From Actinospica sp035493475 (GTDB taxonomy: Bacteria > Actinomycetota > Actinomycetes > Streptomycetales > Catenulisporaceae): 64,000 nt of DNA. The stretch's first letter is position 1, and each line of letters begins with the position of its first letter. Made by a program: the position numbers and the translations under genes. The notes beneath the pieces are model-generated. The model worked only from the letters and a program-made list of their open reading frames with translations. It did no database searches and was not told where the DNA came from. The DNA lies in assembly GCA_035493475.1 (NCBI GenBank), contig DATJIF010000174.1, positions 42,191 to 106,190 on the forward strand. The letters are read 5' to 3'. Below, one piece after another: positions 41,882 through 50,472 of the stretch.

Positions 41882-43351
41882 ATGGAGATGCGTCAGGGGC
41901 TTGTCGGGGTGTCCGCCGTGCTGGCTGCCGGGCTGGGCGGGTGGGCGGCGGTGCCGGCGGCGGCTGTGGGGACGGCGGGGACGCGGGGGGCTGCGGTGCG
42001 GGCGGCGGTGGGGAATCCGCTGGCGGGGAATCTCGGGTTCGGGACGATCGTGGAGCGGGACGTGCTGTTGGGGAGCACGGAGACCGAGGGGACGGTGGCG
42101 CTGGGCGGGAATCTGGCGTTCGGGCCCGGGTACAACGTGATGATCCATCAGACGGGGACGTACACGGCGCCGGGTGAGAGTTCGCCGACGGCGTTGCTGG
42201 TCGGGGGACGGATCTCGACGACGGGGAGCGCTTCGGACGGCGTGCTGAAGGTCCTCAACAACGGTTATGTGCACGTGGGGGACATGGCGGGGATCTCAGC
42301 GCTCGCTACGGACTCGAACGGCGCCTCGGTGAACACGCACATCGTGGCCGCAGGTTCGGCGTACGACTCGGTGCCTCGGGTGGAGCTGACGACGCGGGAG
42401 ACACCTTCGGCGGTGGGGCCGTTCACGTCGCCGATCGACTTCACGTCGTTGTTCGCTACGTATCGGGAGCGGGCGCGGCAGATCGCGGATTGTCCGCAGA
42501 ATGTGACCTTGACCGACGCGGCCGGGACGGCGCTGCCGCAGCAGACGGGGTTCGGGTCGGGGACGCAGGCCTATGTGACGCTGACGCCGGGCAGGACGAA
42601 CGTGCTGCATCTGACCGGCGCGGATCTCAATAATCTGTCCGAGTTGAGCTTCCGCACGCAGCCGACCGCGGCTACTCCGTTCGTCGTGGTGGTCGATCCG
42701 GTCTCCACCCCGTACCTGTGGCACGTGCCGAATCTGCCGGGGGTCTCGGGCCCGCAGGCTCCGTACATGCTCTGGGATTTCCCGACGGCCACGGACATCA
42801 CCATGACCAGCGGCGACTCGCTCGAGGGCACGATCTACGCACCGAGCGCGCATCTGGTGGACCTGGACGCGTCGAACATCGAGGGCGACATCGCCGTACG
42901 GTCGTTCGAGGCGGGACCGCCGGACGGGAACGGCGGGTACACGAACGCGGGCGAGATCCACGACTTCCCGTTCGCGGCGGAGTTGGACTGCGTGGGGACG
43001 GAGACGGGGACGGCGACGCCGACCACGGCTTCGCCCACGGACACGGGGGCTTCGCCTACGCCGGATGACGGGAACTCGCCGAATACGGGGTCTGAGTCGC
43101 CTGGGTCGCCCAGCGCGGACAGTTCGACTACGCCTGTCACGCCGACCACGTCTGGAGCGTCTGGGGCGTCGGGTGGCAGTACGCCTGCCGGGACGCCGGT
43201 GCCCAGCGGCGGGCCTTCATCGCCGGGCTCCGGGCCGCAGCTGGCGCAGACCGGGTTCGGGGACGGGGTCGCGTTGTTCGGCGGGCTCGGGGCGTTGGCG
43301 GCGTTGGTGGGGGCGGCGTTGCTGACCGGGGTTCGGGCGCGGCGGCACTAG
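41882..43351 (+). CDS. Choice-of-anchor A surface protein with LAQTG sortase signal
   Basis: 489-aa secreted protein. After a signal peptide (about 1-28), residues 45-370 form a choice-of-anchor A domain (GNLGFGTIVERDVLLGSTET start). A Thr/Ser/Pro/Gly linker follows, then LAQTG (454-458), a hydrophobic helix and an Arg-Arg-His tail: a sortase class E-like cell-wall signal. The protein is predicted to be linked to the cell wall. It is the first chromosomal gene right of the island. Confidence 0.85.
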   Translation: MEMRQGLVGVSAVLAAGLGGWAAVPAAAVGTAGTRGAAVRAAVGNPLAGNLGFGTIVERDVLLGSTETEGTVALGGNLAFGPGYNVMIHQTGTYTAPGESSPTALLVGGRISTTGSASDGVLKVLNNGYVHVGDMAGISALATDSNGASVNTHIVAAGSAYDSVPRVELTTRETPSAVGPFTSPIDFTSLFATYRERARQIADCPQNVTLTDAAGTALPQQTGFGSGTQAYVTLTPGRTNVLHLTGADLNNLSELSFRTQPTAATPFVVVVDPVSTPYLWHVPNLPGVSGPQAPYMLWDFPTATDITMTSGDSLEGTIYAPSAHLVDLDASNIEGDIAVRSFEAGPPDGNGGYTNAGEIHDFPFAAELDCVGTETGTATPTTASPTDTGASPTPDDGNSPNTGSESPGSPSADSSTTPVTPTTSGASGASGGSTPAGTPVPSGGPSSPGSGPQLAQTGFGDGVALFGGLGALAALVGAALLTGVRARRH

Positions 43352-43375
43352 GCGGTCAGACGGTGACCGGCGCGG

Positions 43376-43705
43376 CTAGACGGTGTCGGGCGGTGCCGGG
43401 GACTCAGTCGGGTGCGGCTGCGGATGTGAACGCGGCTGCGGATGCGGGTGCGAGTAGACGGTGAGGACGGCGCCGTCGACCTCCACGCGTCGGGAGCGCG
43501 TGGTGTCGCCGGCGCGCAGGCGGTCCAGGCAGCGGAGGAACAGTTGCATCTCCTCCGCGTCGAGGACGGCGGCGGCCAGGTCCAGTACGGGCGCGAGGCT
43601 CTCGTCGGTCAGTTCGGCAGGTAGTTCACCCGACAGGAGGACGACCGACTCCCCTTCGCGGCCCCGGACCACGGCGGTGGTGGGCCCCCCTTGCACGACA
43701 AGCAC
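43376..43705 (-). CDS. Small acidic hypothetical protein with His/Pro tail
   Basis: 109-aa protein starting at GTG with AGGGAG four bases upstream. The first 80 residues look like a small mixed alpha/beta domain rich in Asp and Glu; the last 25 residues alternate His-Pro-Gln. No family recognised. Its GTG start (43705) and the XRE gene's end (43871) are separated by 165 bp on the same strand. Confidence 0.55.
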   Translation of the reverse strand: MLVVQGGPTTAVVRGREGESVVLLSGELPAELTDESLAPVLDLAAAVLDAEEMQLFLRCLDRLRAGDTTRSRRVEVDGAVLTVYSHPHPQPRSHPQPHPTESPAPPDTV

Positions 43706-43870
43706 GTGACTCCCTGGTGCGTTGTGCCGGCGAACCGTGGACGCAGGTCGAGCCCGCGGATCGGTTTCTGCGACGTTAACGTGCGTCGACGTCTCTTGGC
43801 GGAGTCTTGACCGAAAATCCCGGTCTCGATGCTTGGCGCCACGGCGGCGCCACCCGGGGGCCAGGCTCGC

Positions 43871-44302
43871 TCACTCGTTCGGGGCAGCCTCGGGACCCGC
43901 GGTGTCGGCCGGCGCGGCGGGTTCGGCGCCCTTTCCGCGCTCCAGCAGGGATTCGACGAGCGCGGCCACATGCCGACGGTCCTGTGCGGAAAGCTGCTGC
44001 AGGCTCGCGATGAGCACGTCGACCTCGGGGTCGGGCGCGGCCTCGTAGACGTGGATGCCGCAGGCCTCGGCGGCGGCGCGGCGCACGGCGTCGAGCGGGA
44101 GTTCGAGTCCGCGGGCCAGGCCCTCGAGCGTGGCGGGCTGCGGCATCCGGACCAGGCGTTCGGTGGTCGCCAGGTGGTGCACGGTGGAACGCGGGATGCC
44201 GCCGCGGCGGGCGACCTCGCCGTAGGACCAGCCCTGGCGCTCCAGTCGCTCGCGCACCAGTTCCTGCAAGGCGTTCATGGCGTTCGACGCCGCGTTCGTC
44301 AC
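43871..44302 (-). CDS. XRE-family regulator of the peptide locus
   Basis: 143-aa protein. GTG 44302 follows AGGTG at good distance; another start at the internal Met is possible. The HTH lies near 20-65 (WSYGEVARRGGIPRSTVHHL), and an Ala/Glu-rich C-terminus follows. It is transcribed divergently from the twin peptide genes, and two palindromic sites (44514-44553) lie in the shared intergenic region. It probably controls the peptide-metalloprotease operon. Confidence 0.75.
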   Translation of the reverse strand: MTNAASNAMNALQELVRERLERQGWSYGEVARRGGIPRSTVHHLATTERLVRMPQPATLEGLARGLELPLDAVRRAAAEACGIHVYEAAPDPEVDVLIASLQQLSAQDRRHVAALVESLLERGKGAEPAAPADTAGPEAAPNE

Positions 44303-44513
44303 TTTGACACCTGCACCTGCGCTCGGTGGGACCCGTGGGTATGCCGCGACGCCGATTCTATGCGCAACGCGCGGGACGCGAGTCAACCTGTCGCCATCCC
44401 GGAGCCTTCGCAGGGCTCTCCGATCCGGGCCCACCAGCCGGTTTCGCAGCGTTATCAGTCCGTTGCACGCAGTTTCCGCAAAACGCTTGCGCGGGCTTCC
44501 GGCGGCGCACTAC

Positions 44514-44553
44514 TGTCCAATCTCGTTGGACAGAACGTCCGACACGGTTGGAC
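44514..44553. promoter_or_regulatory. Two palindromic sites, putative XRE operators
   Basis: TGTCCAA-TCTCG-TTGGACA (44514-44532) is a perfect 7-bp palindrome. GTCCGAC-ACG-GTTGGAC (44537-44553) repeats the same half-sites with one mismatch. They lie 45-85 bp upstream of the first peptide start and in the shared promoter region with the XRE gene. Confidence 0.65.
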
Positions 44554-44597
44554 ACACGACGCAGTCCGCCATCCCCCTCCCGAACCAGGAGATCGAC

Positions 44598-44810
44598 ATG
44601 AGCATGGATCCGCGCGAGCTCGAGGCCGAGACCGCTGAACTGCTGCCGGGCCGCGAGGCGCTGGGCAAGCTCTCGTTCAGCTTCACCAAGACCGTGAACG
44701 TGCACAAGGCGGTCGTGTCGGCCCAGAACACCTCGAACGTCGGCAACTGGTGCTCGCCGGGCGCCGTCGCCGAGGGCGAGGCCGTCCAGAGCATCTCGAT
44801 CAGCCAGTAG
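44598..44810 (+). CDS. Candidate precursor peptide 1
   Basis: 70-aa peptide with AGGAG nine bases before its ATG. The first 35 residues (ELEAETAELLPGREALGKLS core) are nearly identical to those of the second peptide and look like a leader; the C-terminal part (Asn/Ser-rich, NTSNVGN, a single Cys in NWCSP, and QSISISQ at the end) varies. This leader/core split is typical of RiPP precursors. It precedes a paralogue and an M50 protease with a leader-binding-like domain. No known precursor family was recognised; function inferred. Confidence 0.8.
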   Translation: MSMDPRELEAETAELLPGREALGKLSFSFTKTVNVHKAVVSAQNTSNVGNWCSPGAVAEGEAVQSISISQ

Positions 44811-44915
44811 GCGACGCGCAAGCACAGCCCATAACACCGCAGGACCGCTACACCGCAAGACCGCACCACCGCTACACCCCTCGCGAACGATTCTCCGAAC
44901 ACGAAAGGCACCACC

Positions 44916-45140
44916 ATGAGCATGGACATGCACGAGCTCGAGGCCGAGTCCGCCGAACTGCTGCCGGGCCGCGAGGCGCTGGGCAAGCTGTCCTTCAGCT
45001 TCACCAAGACCGTGAACGTGACGAAGAACGTCCACGTGGCCGACGTCGCGGCCTCCAACACCTCCAACGTCGGCAACTTCGGCTCCTGGGGCGCGGCGGC
45101 CCAGGGCGAGGCCGCGCAGAGCATCTCGATCAGCCAGTAG
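44916..45140 (+). CDS. Candidate precursor peptide 2 (paralogue)
   Basis: 74-aa peptide whose N-terminal part repeats the leader-like ELEAESAELLPGREALGKLS core of the first peptide, while its middle (VTKNVHVADVAASNTSNVGN) is longer and it lacks Cys. Both end QSISISQ. AAAGG lies upstream of the ATG. The shared N- and C-terminal blocks with a variable middle indicate a duplicated substrate or signal gene. It is 96 bp before the metalloprotease gene. Confidence 0.8.
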   Translation: MSMDMHELEAESAELLPGREALGKLSFSFTKTVNVTKNVHVADVAASNTSNVGNFGSWGAAAQGEAAQSISISQ

Positions 45141-45235
45141 CGGGCACAGGCCACCAGACGACCGGGCCGAGGGCACGGGGCGCCGCGGACCGCCATCCGC
45201 GACGCCCTCCCGTCTTCACGAAACAGTCGAGGACC

Positions 45236-47083
45236 ATGACAGTCGCTTCGCAGACGAAGACACCGGCGTTCGTGCCCGGTCCGGGCGGGTTCGCCACCCT
45301 GGTGCCCCTGGCCCGGTCCGCGGCCCCGCTCGGCCGGGGCTTCCCCGTCCCCCGGCCGAGCGCGGGCCTGCGGCTGCACGGCGAGTACCAGGGCTCCGGT
45401 TTCACCGAGCCCAAGTACATCGCCCGGCGCGGTGACGGCCAGGTGGTGCAGTTGTCCCGGCTGCTGCACCTGGTCGCCACCGCCGTCGACGGCGAGCGGG
45501 ACACCGAGGGCATCTCGCATCGGGTCAGCGCGCGCTTCGGGCGCGAGGTCAGCGAGGAGAACGTCCACTTCCTGATCGACCAGAAGCTGATCCCGCTGGG
45601 CGTCGTCGTGCCCTGGGAGCAGGAGCACGACGAGGTCGAGGCCCCCGGCTCCGACCTGCTGCTCGCGCTCAAGGGGCACCGCGTGCTGCTGAGCGAGGCG
45701 CGGGTGAACCGGATCGGCAAGTCGCTGGCCTGGCTGCACCGGCCGCCCGTCGTGGTGCTGGTGCTGCTCGCGGCCGTGGTGATGGACGTGTGGATGTTCG
45801 GCTTCCACGGCGCGATCGCCCCGGTGCTCGGGGTGCTGAACCAGCCCGTGCTGATGCTCGCGGTGTTCGGGCTGACGATCGGCTCGCTGGTCTTCCACGA
45901 GTTCGGCCACGCCTCGGCGTGCCGGTACGGCGGAGCCCGCCCCGGATGCATCGGGTGCGGGCTCTATCTGATCTGGCCCTCGATGTACACCGAGGTCACG
46001 GACGTCTACCGGATCAGCCGCGGCGGCCGGATCCGCACGGATCTCGGCGGGGTCTACTTCAACGTCGTGTTCATGCTGATGCTGACCGGCTGTTATCTGC
46101 TGACCGGTCAGACGTTCCTGCTGAGCGCGGTCTACCTCGGCCACTTCGAGGTGCTGGAGCAGCTGATGCCGGCCGTGCGGCTGGACGGCTACTACATCCT
46201 CGGCGACCTCGCCGGGGTGCCCGACCTGTTCGGCAAGATCAGGCCGATCCTGCGCAGCATGGTCCCCGGGCGGCCGACACCGCCCGAGGTCCGCGATCTC
46301 AAGCGTTCGGCGCGCGTCATCGTCACCGTCTGGGTGCTGGCGATGGTGCCGCTGCTGCTCGGCGATCTGGGCTACGCGCTGTGGAATCTGCCGCGGATCC
46401 TGACCACCGGGGCGCGCTCGCTGACGGAGCAGCTCGCGGGCACCGGTTCCGCCTTCGTGCACGGCCAGATCGCGGCTGGTCTCGTGGGCGTGATCGGCAG
46501 CCTGATGCTGGTGTGTCCGCTGGCGGGCATGACGTATCTCTCGGTGCGGCTGTGCGGCCGTCTCGGGCGCACGCTGCGCCGGGTCAGCGAGGACAACACG
46601 CTGCTTCAGGTCGGGATCACGGCGACGGGTGCGGTACTGGTCGGCGGCCTGTGCTTCGCATGGGTCGTGGGCCTCACGCCGAAGCCGCTGCCGCCGACGC
46701 CGCCGATCGTGCCGATCCTGCAGCCGGGCGTCCCGACGGCGGTGGCGGCCACGGTCGCGCCGACCGGTGCGTCGAGTCCGGCGGCGACCGCCAAGCCGTC
46801 CCCGAGCTCGCTCCCGAACCTGCGTCACACCGCGACGGCGTCCGCGTCGAGCAGCGGCGCGGGTGCCGGAGGCGTCGGGGCGAGCGGCGCGAAGTCGGCC
46901 GCGGCCGGACAGAGCGCACCGCCCGCGTCCTCGGCCCCGAGCACGGCGGCGGGCACCCCGTCGTCGTCTGCGACCCCCTCGTCCGGTGGCACGTCGCCCA
47001 CCCCGTCCGCGTCGGCCTCGGCCACGCCGACGAACTCGGCGACCTCGACCACGTCCGCCACGCCCAGCGGATCCCCCTCCTGA
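45236..47083 (+). CDS. M50 zinc metalloprotease with PqqD-like N-terminal domain
   Basis: 615-aa membrane protease. Residues about 55-125 resemble a PqqD/RRE winged helix (LSRLLHLVATAVDG ... VSARFGREVS), which in RiPP systems binds leader peptides. Membrane helices carry the zinc site HEFGH (221-225) and a conserved LDGYY (316-320) with a nearby Asp. Further helices follow, then a 150-residue Ser/Thr/Pro/Ala tail. ATG 45236 has GAGG. It is expected to cleave or export membrane-inserted substrates such as the adjacent peptides. The family is close to COG1994 'putative peptide zinc metalloprotease'. Confidence 0.85.
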   Translation: MTVASQTKTPAFVPGPGGFATLVPLARSAAPLGRGFPVPRPSAGLRLHGEYQGSGFTEPKYIARRGDGQVVQLSRLLHLVATAVDGERDTEGISHRVSARFGREVSEENVHFLIDQKLIPLGVVVPWEQEHDEVEAPGSDLLLALKGHRVLLSEARVNRIGKSLAWLHRPPVVVLVLLAAVVMDVWMFGFHGAIAPVLGVLNQPVLMLAVFGLTIGSLVFHEFGHASACRYGGARPGCIGCGLYLIWPSMYTEVTDVYRISRGGRIRTDLGGVYFNVVFMLMLTGCYLLTGQTFLLSAVYLGHFEVLEQLMPAVRLDGYYILGDLAGVPDLFGKIRPILRSMVPGRPTPPEVRDLKRSARVIVTVWVLAMVPLLLGDLGYALWNLPRILTTGARSLTEQLAGTGSAFVHGQIAAGLVGVIGSLMLVCPLAGMTYLSVRLCGRLGRTLRRVSEDNTLLQVGITATGAVLVGGLCFAWVVGLTPKPLPPTPPIVPILQPGVPTAVAATVAPTGASSPAATAKPSPSSLPNLRHTATASASSSGAGAGGVGASGAKSAAAGQSAPPASSAPSTAAGTPSSSATPSSGGTSPTPSASASATPTNSATSTTSATPSGSPS

Positions 47084-47092
47084 AGGAGAACC

Positions 47093-47848
47093 ATGACTTC
47101 CCCGAACCAGTACGAACCCCAGTCCCCTCCCCATTCACACCGCGGCGCCGGACGCTCGATAACGGGTATGCGCCGGATGATCCGCGTCGGTGTGCTCGCG
47201 ACGGCCGCGCTCGGCACGGTCGGCTCGATCGCCGGGATGGCGCAGGCCGTCACCGTCGGCGAGGGCTTCTCGGCCGACCACGACGGCGTGGCGGCGGCGA
47301 ACAACACCACCTTCGCGCTCAGCAACGCGCACGACCAGACGTCGTTCAAGGACTCGTTCACGATCCACCAGTACGGCGACGTGACCGCCGCGTACCTGCG
47401 CAACCAGGCGACGGCCGAGTCGGTCGCCTGCTCGCCGGACGCGCCGTGCCGCGCGGTCTCGCTGTCCTTCCAGATCGTCACGATGGCGGGCGAGGACATC
47501 CACCTGAGCGCCGTGAATCTGAGCGACGCCGAGAACGTGCACTGCGCGGGCTGCCAGACCGTCGCAGGCGCCTACCAGTTCGTGGTGAGCACTCCCGGCG
47601 CGTTCACGCTGAGCAAGACCGCGCAGACGCAACTGGAGGCGATCCACCACCAGCTCAACGCCCTGAGCAACTCCACGCTCTCGGCCGACCAGGTGCAGGC
47701 CCAGGCCGACGCCCTGGCCGCGAAGGTGGCCGCGATCCTGAAGACCGCCGCCGCGACCTCCCCCCAGAAGCCGCCGCTGCAGCCGTTGTCGGCGTCCACG
47801 GCCGGCAGCCCCCAGGTCACCGTCTATAAGGATTTCCAGCACCACTGA
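47093..47848 (+). CDS. Secreted protein linked to the peptide locus
   Basis: 251-aa protein starting at ATG after AAGGAG. An N-terminal positively charged region is followed by a hydrophobic segment (about 31-52), giving a long n-region signal peptide with cleavage near AQA-V. The mature part has four Cys in the C-terminal half (CSPDAPC, CAGC), then helical text ending TVYKDFQHH. It starts 10 bp after the protease gene and is likely coexpressed. No family recognised. Confidence 0.7.
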   Translation: MTSPNQYEPQSPPHSHRGAGRSITGMRRMIRVGVLATAALGTVGSIAGMAQAVTVGEGFSADHDGVAAANNTTFALSNAHDQTSFKDSFTIHQYGDVTAAYLRNQATAESVACSPDAPCRAVSLSFQIVTMAGEDIHLSAVNLSDAENVHCAGCQTVAGAYQFVVSTPGAFTLSKTAQTQLEAIHHQLNALSNSTLSADQVQAQADALAAKVAAILKTAAATSPQKPPLQPLSASTAGSPQVTVYKDFQHH

Positions 47849-47869
47849 GACGGTCACTACCCTGCTCGC

Positions 47870-48583
47870 ATGACTGTGGACCGCGAGCATGAGCCGGCTG
47901 TGCCGGAGGGCGCACTGCTGCTCTCCGGCATAGTCGGCTCGACTGCGTACGGGCTGGCCGGACCGGGCTCGGACGTGGACCGGCTGGGGATGTTCGCGGC
48001 GCCGACGCTGGATCTGGTGGGGCTGCGTGCGCCGGAGGAGAGCCGGGTCAGCACGCATCCGGACGCGACGTACCACGAGGCGGGCAAGGCGCTGCGGCTG
48101 TTCCTGGCCGGGAATCCGACGGCGATGGAGCTGCTCTGGCTGCCGGACGAGCTGTACGAGACGCGCACGCCGTTGGGGGACGAGGCGATAGCGCTGCGGA
48201 GTTCGTTCCTCTCGGCGCGGCGTACGAAGGATGCGTATCTGGGCTACGCGACGCAGCAGTTCAGGAAGCTGATGCTGCGCGACCAGGGCTCTTCGGCATC
48301 GTCGCCCGCGCGGTTGGCGAAGCACGCGCGGCATCTGATGCGGCTGGTCGAGCAGGGGTACGAGCTCTACACGACGGGGCACGTGCGGGTGCGGCTGGCC
48401 GAGCCTGAGGTCTATCGGGCGTTCGGGGAGCGGGTGGCGGCGGATCCGCAGGTCGCGGCGCCGTATATGGCCGAGGCGCAGGAGCGGTTCGGGGCGGCGC
48501 GCAGCGTGCTGGCGGAGGAGCCGGACTACAAGGCGGCGGAGGCGTGGCTGTTGCGGGTGCGGCGGGCGTTCTGGGACGGGTGA
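47870..48583 (+). CDS. Predicted nucleotidyltransferase (COG3541-type)
   Basis: 237-aa protein with a polymerase-beta-like signature GIVGSTAYGLAGPGSDVDRLG, where the G-S loop and D-x-D residues should bind nucleotide and metal. A helical C-terminal half follows, with YLGYATQQFRKLM. ATG 47870 begins the family-typical N-terminus. Substrate unknown; relatives are widespread in actinobacteria. It lies 22 bp after the secreted-protein gene. Confidence 0.85.
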   Translation: MTVDREHEPAVPEGALLLSGIVGSTAYGLAGPGSDVDRLGMFAAPTLDLVGLRAPEESRVSTHPDATYHEAGKALRLFLAGNPTAMELLWLPDELYETRTPLGDEAIALRSSFLSARRTKDAYLGYATQQFRKLMLRDQGSSASSPARLAKHARHLMRLVEQGYELYTTGHVRVRLAEPEVYRAFGERVAADPQVAAPYMAEAQERFGAARSVLAEEPDYKAAEAWLLRVRRAFWDG

Positions 48584-48598
48584 TGGGACACTGACCTG

Positions 48599-49267
48599 GT
48601 GGAACTGCTGGCGGCGGTGATCGCGGGGTATCGGGGCGCGGCGGATGCGGAGCGCGCGGCGGCTCAGCGTGCGTATATGCGTGATCAGTTTCCGTACCTG
48701 GGGATCCCTACGCCGGAGCGGCGGCGGTTGTCGAAGGCCGCACTGAAGTCGGTCGGCACGGGGAAGAAGCCGACTACGGATGAGTGCGTCGAGTTGGCGT
48801 TGCACTGTTGGGAGTTGCCGGAGCGCGAGTTCCGGTACTTCGCGATCGACTACCTCGTGGCGAACGTGAAGTACTGCGACAGCACGCTGCTGCCGACGGT
48901 GCGCACGATGCTCACGACGGATTCTTGGTGGGACACGATCGATCCGCTGGCTACGCGGGTTGTGGGGCCGCTCGTCACTGCGGATCCGGCGCTCGTGGGC
49001 ACGATGGATGCGTGGGTGCGCGACGAGAACATGTGGGTTGCGCGCACGGCGATCCTGCATCAGCTGCACTACAAGGCCGCGACGGACGAGAAGCGGCTGT
49101 TCTCGTACTGCACGATCCAGGCTGCGCATCCGGACTTCTTCATCCGCAAGGCGATCGGGTGGGCGTTGCGGGAGTACGCGTACACGGCGCCGGATGCCGT
49201 ACGTGAGTTCATCAGCCGGACGGAGCTTTCGCCGCTCTCGGTGCGGGAAGCGTCGAAGCACCTTTAG
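48599..49267 (+). CDS. AlkD-like DNA alkylation repair protein
   Basis: 222-aa all-helical HEAT-like protein starting at GTG. Text such as QFPYLGIPTPERR, REFRYFAIDYLVAN, SWWDTIDPLATRVVGP and FIRKAIGWALREY is typical of the AlkD/AlkC superfamily, which removes bulky or cationic alkylated bases. The conserved W-D and R-K-A-I-x-W-x-L-R-x-Y signatures of the family are present. It probably repairs alkylated DNA. Starts 15 bp after the nucleotidyltransferase gene, so they may form an operon. Confidence 0.9.
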   Translation: MELLAAVIAGYRGAADAERAAAQRAYMRDQFPYLGIPTPERRRLSKAALKSVGTGKKPTTDECVELALHCWELPEREFRYFAIDYLVANVKYCDSTLLPTVRTMLTTDSWWDTIDPLATRVVGPLVTADPALVGTMDAWVRDENMWVARTAILHQLHYKAATDEKRLFSYCTIQAAHPDFFIRKAIGWALREYAYTAPDAVREFISRTELSPLSVREASKHL

Positions 49268-49279
49268 CCGACTGCCGGG

Positions 49280-50107
49280 TCAGAGGGGCGCGCCGAACTT
49301 GGCCACGTAGTGCCAGACGTACTTGAGCTGCTGCGGGTCGTGTCGGCCGGTGGCGACGGCCTCGCCGATGACGCACGGATCGAGCCAGCCGTCGGCGGCT
49401 ATGCGCGTGCCGAGCTCGACGATCTCGGGGCCGCGGAAGTCGGGGTGCGCGGCCATCTTCTCGACGCGCAGCAGGAATCCGCGATGCCACTCGACCGGGC
49501 ACGGCAGCAGTTCGGCGGCGACCTCGACGTCCGTGCCGCGGTAGCAGGGGTCGAGGACGAGCGCCTCCACGTCACCGTCTATGCGGACGGGGCCGTGCAC
49601 GTGCGCCTCTACGTAGTCGTCGAGGTTCTGCCGCGACACGTCGGCCGACGCTAGTTCGATCAGGCCCATGCGATGCGCCGTGCCGAAGTCCTTCGGTTCC
49701 GCGGCGCTGTCCGGGAAGCAGAACGTGGCACGTGCGGCGGCCTCGGCAGTCAGCCGGAAGTGCGCGGAGCCGAAGCGGTGCGCGGCCCCGTACGCCCGGC
49801 CGCGGAAGTTCAAGGCACCGTAGACGGGGCGCAGTCGCGGCTCGGCCTCGTCGTACGCGCCACCGAAGATGCGGCTCTCCCAGTTCCAGCGGTCGCCGCC
49901 GGGATGCGCGGTCAGGCCGCCGTTGCTCGTGCCGGTGACGAACTGGGAGCTGTAGACGCGTTCGCGGGCCAAAGCGGCGAGGATCGGCACGCCGCCGGTC
50001 GAGCGGTCCGGGTGGAAGTTGAGCGTGACGCGCAGCGCGGGGTCGAGGGCGGGGCCGGCGGCGAGCGACTCGACGTGCGCGATGGCGCGGGCGTGCGGAG
50101 CGTTCAG
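49280..50107 (-). CDS. DUF3626 protein, apparent CTG start
   Basis: 275-aa soluble protein of the DUF3626 family (HARAIAHVESLAAG ... TLNFHPDRSTGG ... GDRWNWESRIFGG). The family N-terminus has no ATG, GTG or TTG in frame at the expected position; the only candidate is CTG 50107, which overlaps the TGA of the crcB gene upstream. Coupled re-initiation may explain it. Function unknown. It belongs to the fluoride channel operon on the minus strand. Confidence 0.8.
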   Translation of the reverse strand: MNAPHARAIAHVESLAAGPALDPALRVTLNFHPDRSTGGVPILAALARERVYSSQFVTGTSNGGLTAHPGGDRWNWESRIFGGAYDEAEPRLRPVYGALNFRGRAYGAAHRFGSAHFRLTAEAAARATFCFPDSAAEPKDFGTAHRMGLIELASADVSRQNLDDYVEAHVHGPVRIDGDVEALVLDPCYRGTDVEVAAELLPCPVEWHRGFLLRVEKMAAHPDFRGPEIVELGTRIAADGWLDPCVIGEAVATGRHDPQQLKYVWHYVAKFGAPL

Positions 50108-50472
50108 AGCAGTGCCAGCCCGAGACCGGCGCCCGCGGCCAGCAGCCCGGCCGCGATGCTGCCCGCGATGTTGCCGACGGCGCCGACGAGCGAGCCGTCC
50201 TCCGCGAGACGGATCGTCTCGAAGTTGAAGGTGGAGAACGTCGTGTACCCGCCGCAGATCCCGGTGCCCAGCACGGTGACGACGTGCGGGGACAGGCCGT
50301 CGTGCAGCGAGAGTCCGGTGATCAGGCCGAGGACGAAGGAGCCTGACACGTTGATCACCCACGTGCCCCAGGGGAACGCGGACTCGAACTTCTGCGCCAC
50401 GGCCTGGTCGAGCAGGTAGCGCGCGAGGGCGCCGACCGCCGCGGCGAGACCGACGAGGAGCGCGAGCAGCAT
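50104..50472 (-). CDS. crcB: CrcB/FluC fluoride channel, subunit 1
   Basis: 122-aa protein with four hydrophobic helices and the family motif GICGGYTTFSTFNFE. Gene pairs encoding two small CrcB proteins are common in actinobacteria; the proteins form a dimeric fluoride-export channel. It begins with ATG overlapping the DUF190 gene's last base and is followed by DUF3626. Confidence 0.93.
   Translation of the reverse strand: MLLALLVGLAAAVGALARYLLDQAVAQKFESAFPWGTWVINVSGSFVLGLITGLSLHDGLSPHVVTVLGTGICGGYTTFSTFNFETIRLAEDGSLVGAVGNIAGSIAAGLLAAGAGLGLALL

Noticed and set aside
44510..47134. 874-residue minus-strand open frame over the peptide and protease genes
   Set aside because: Low-complexity Arg/Gly text; the plus strand has ribosome sites and the HEFGH protease motif.
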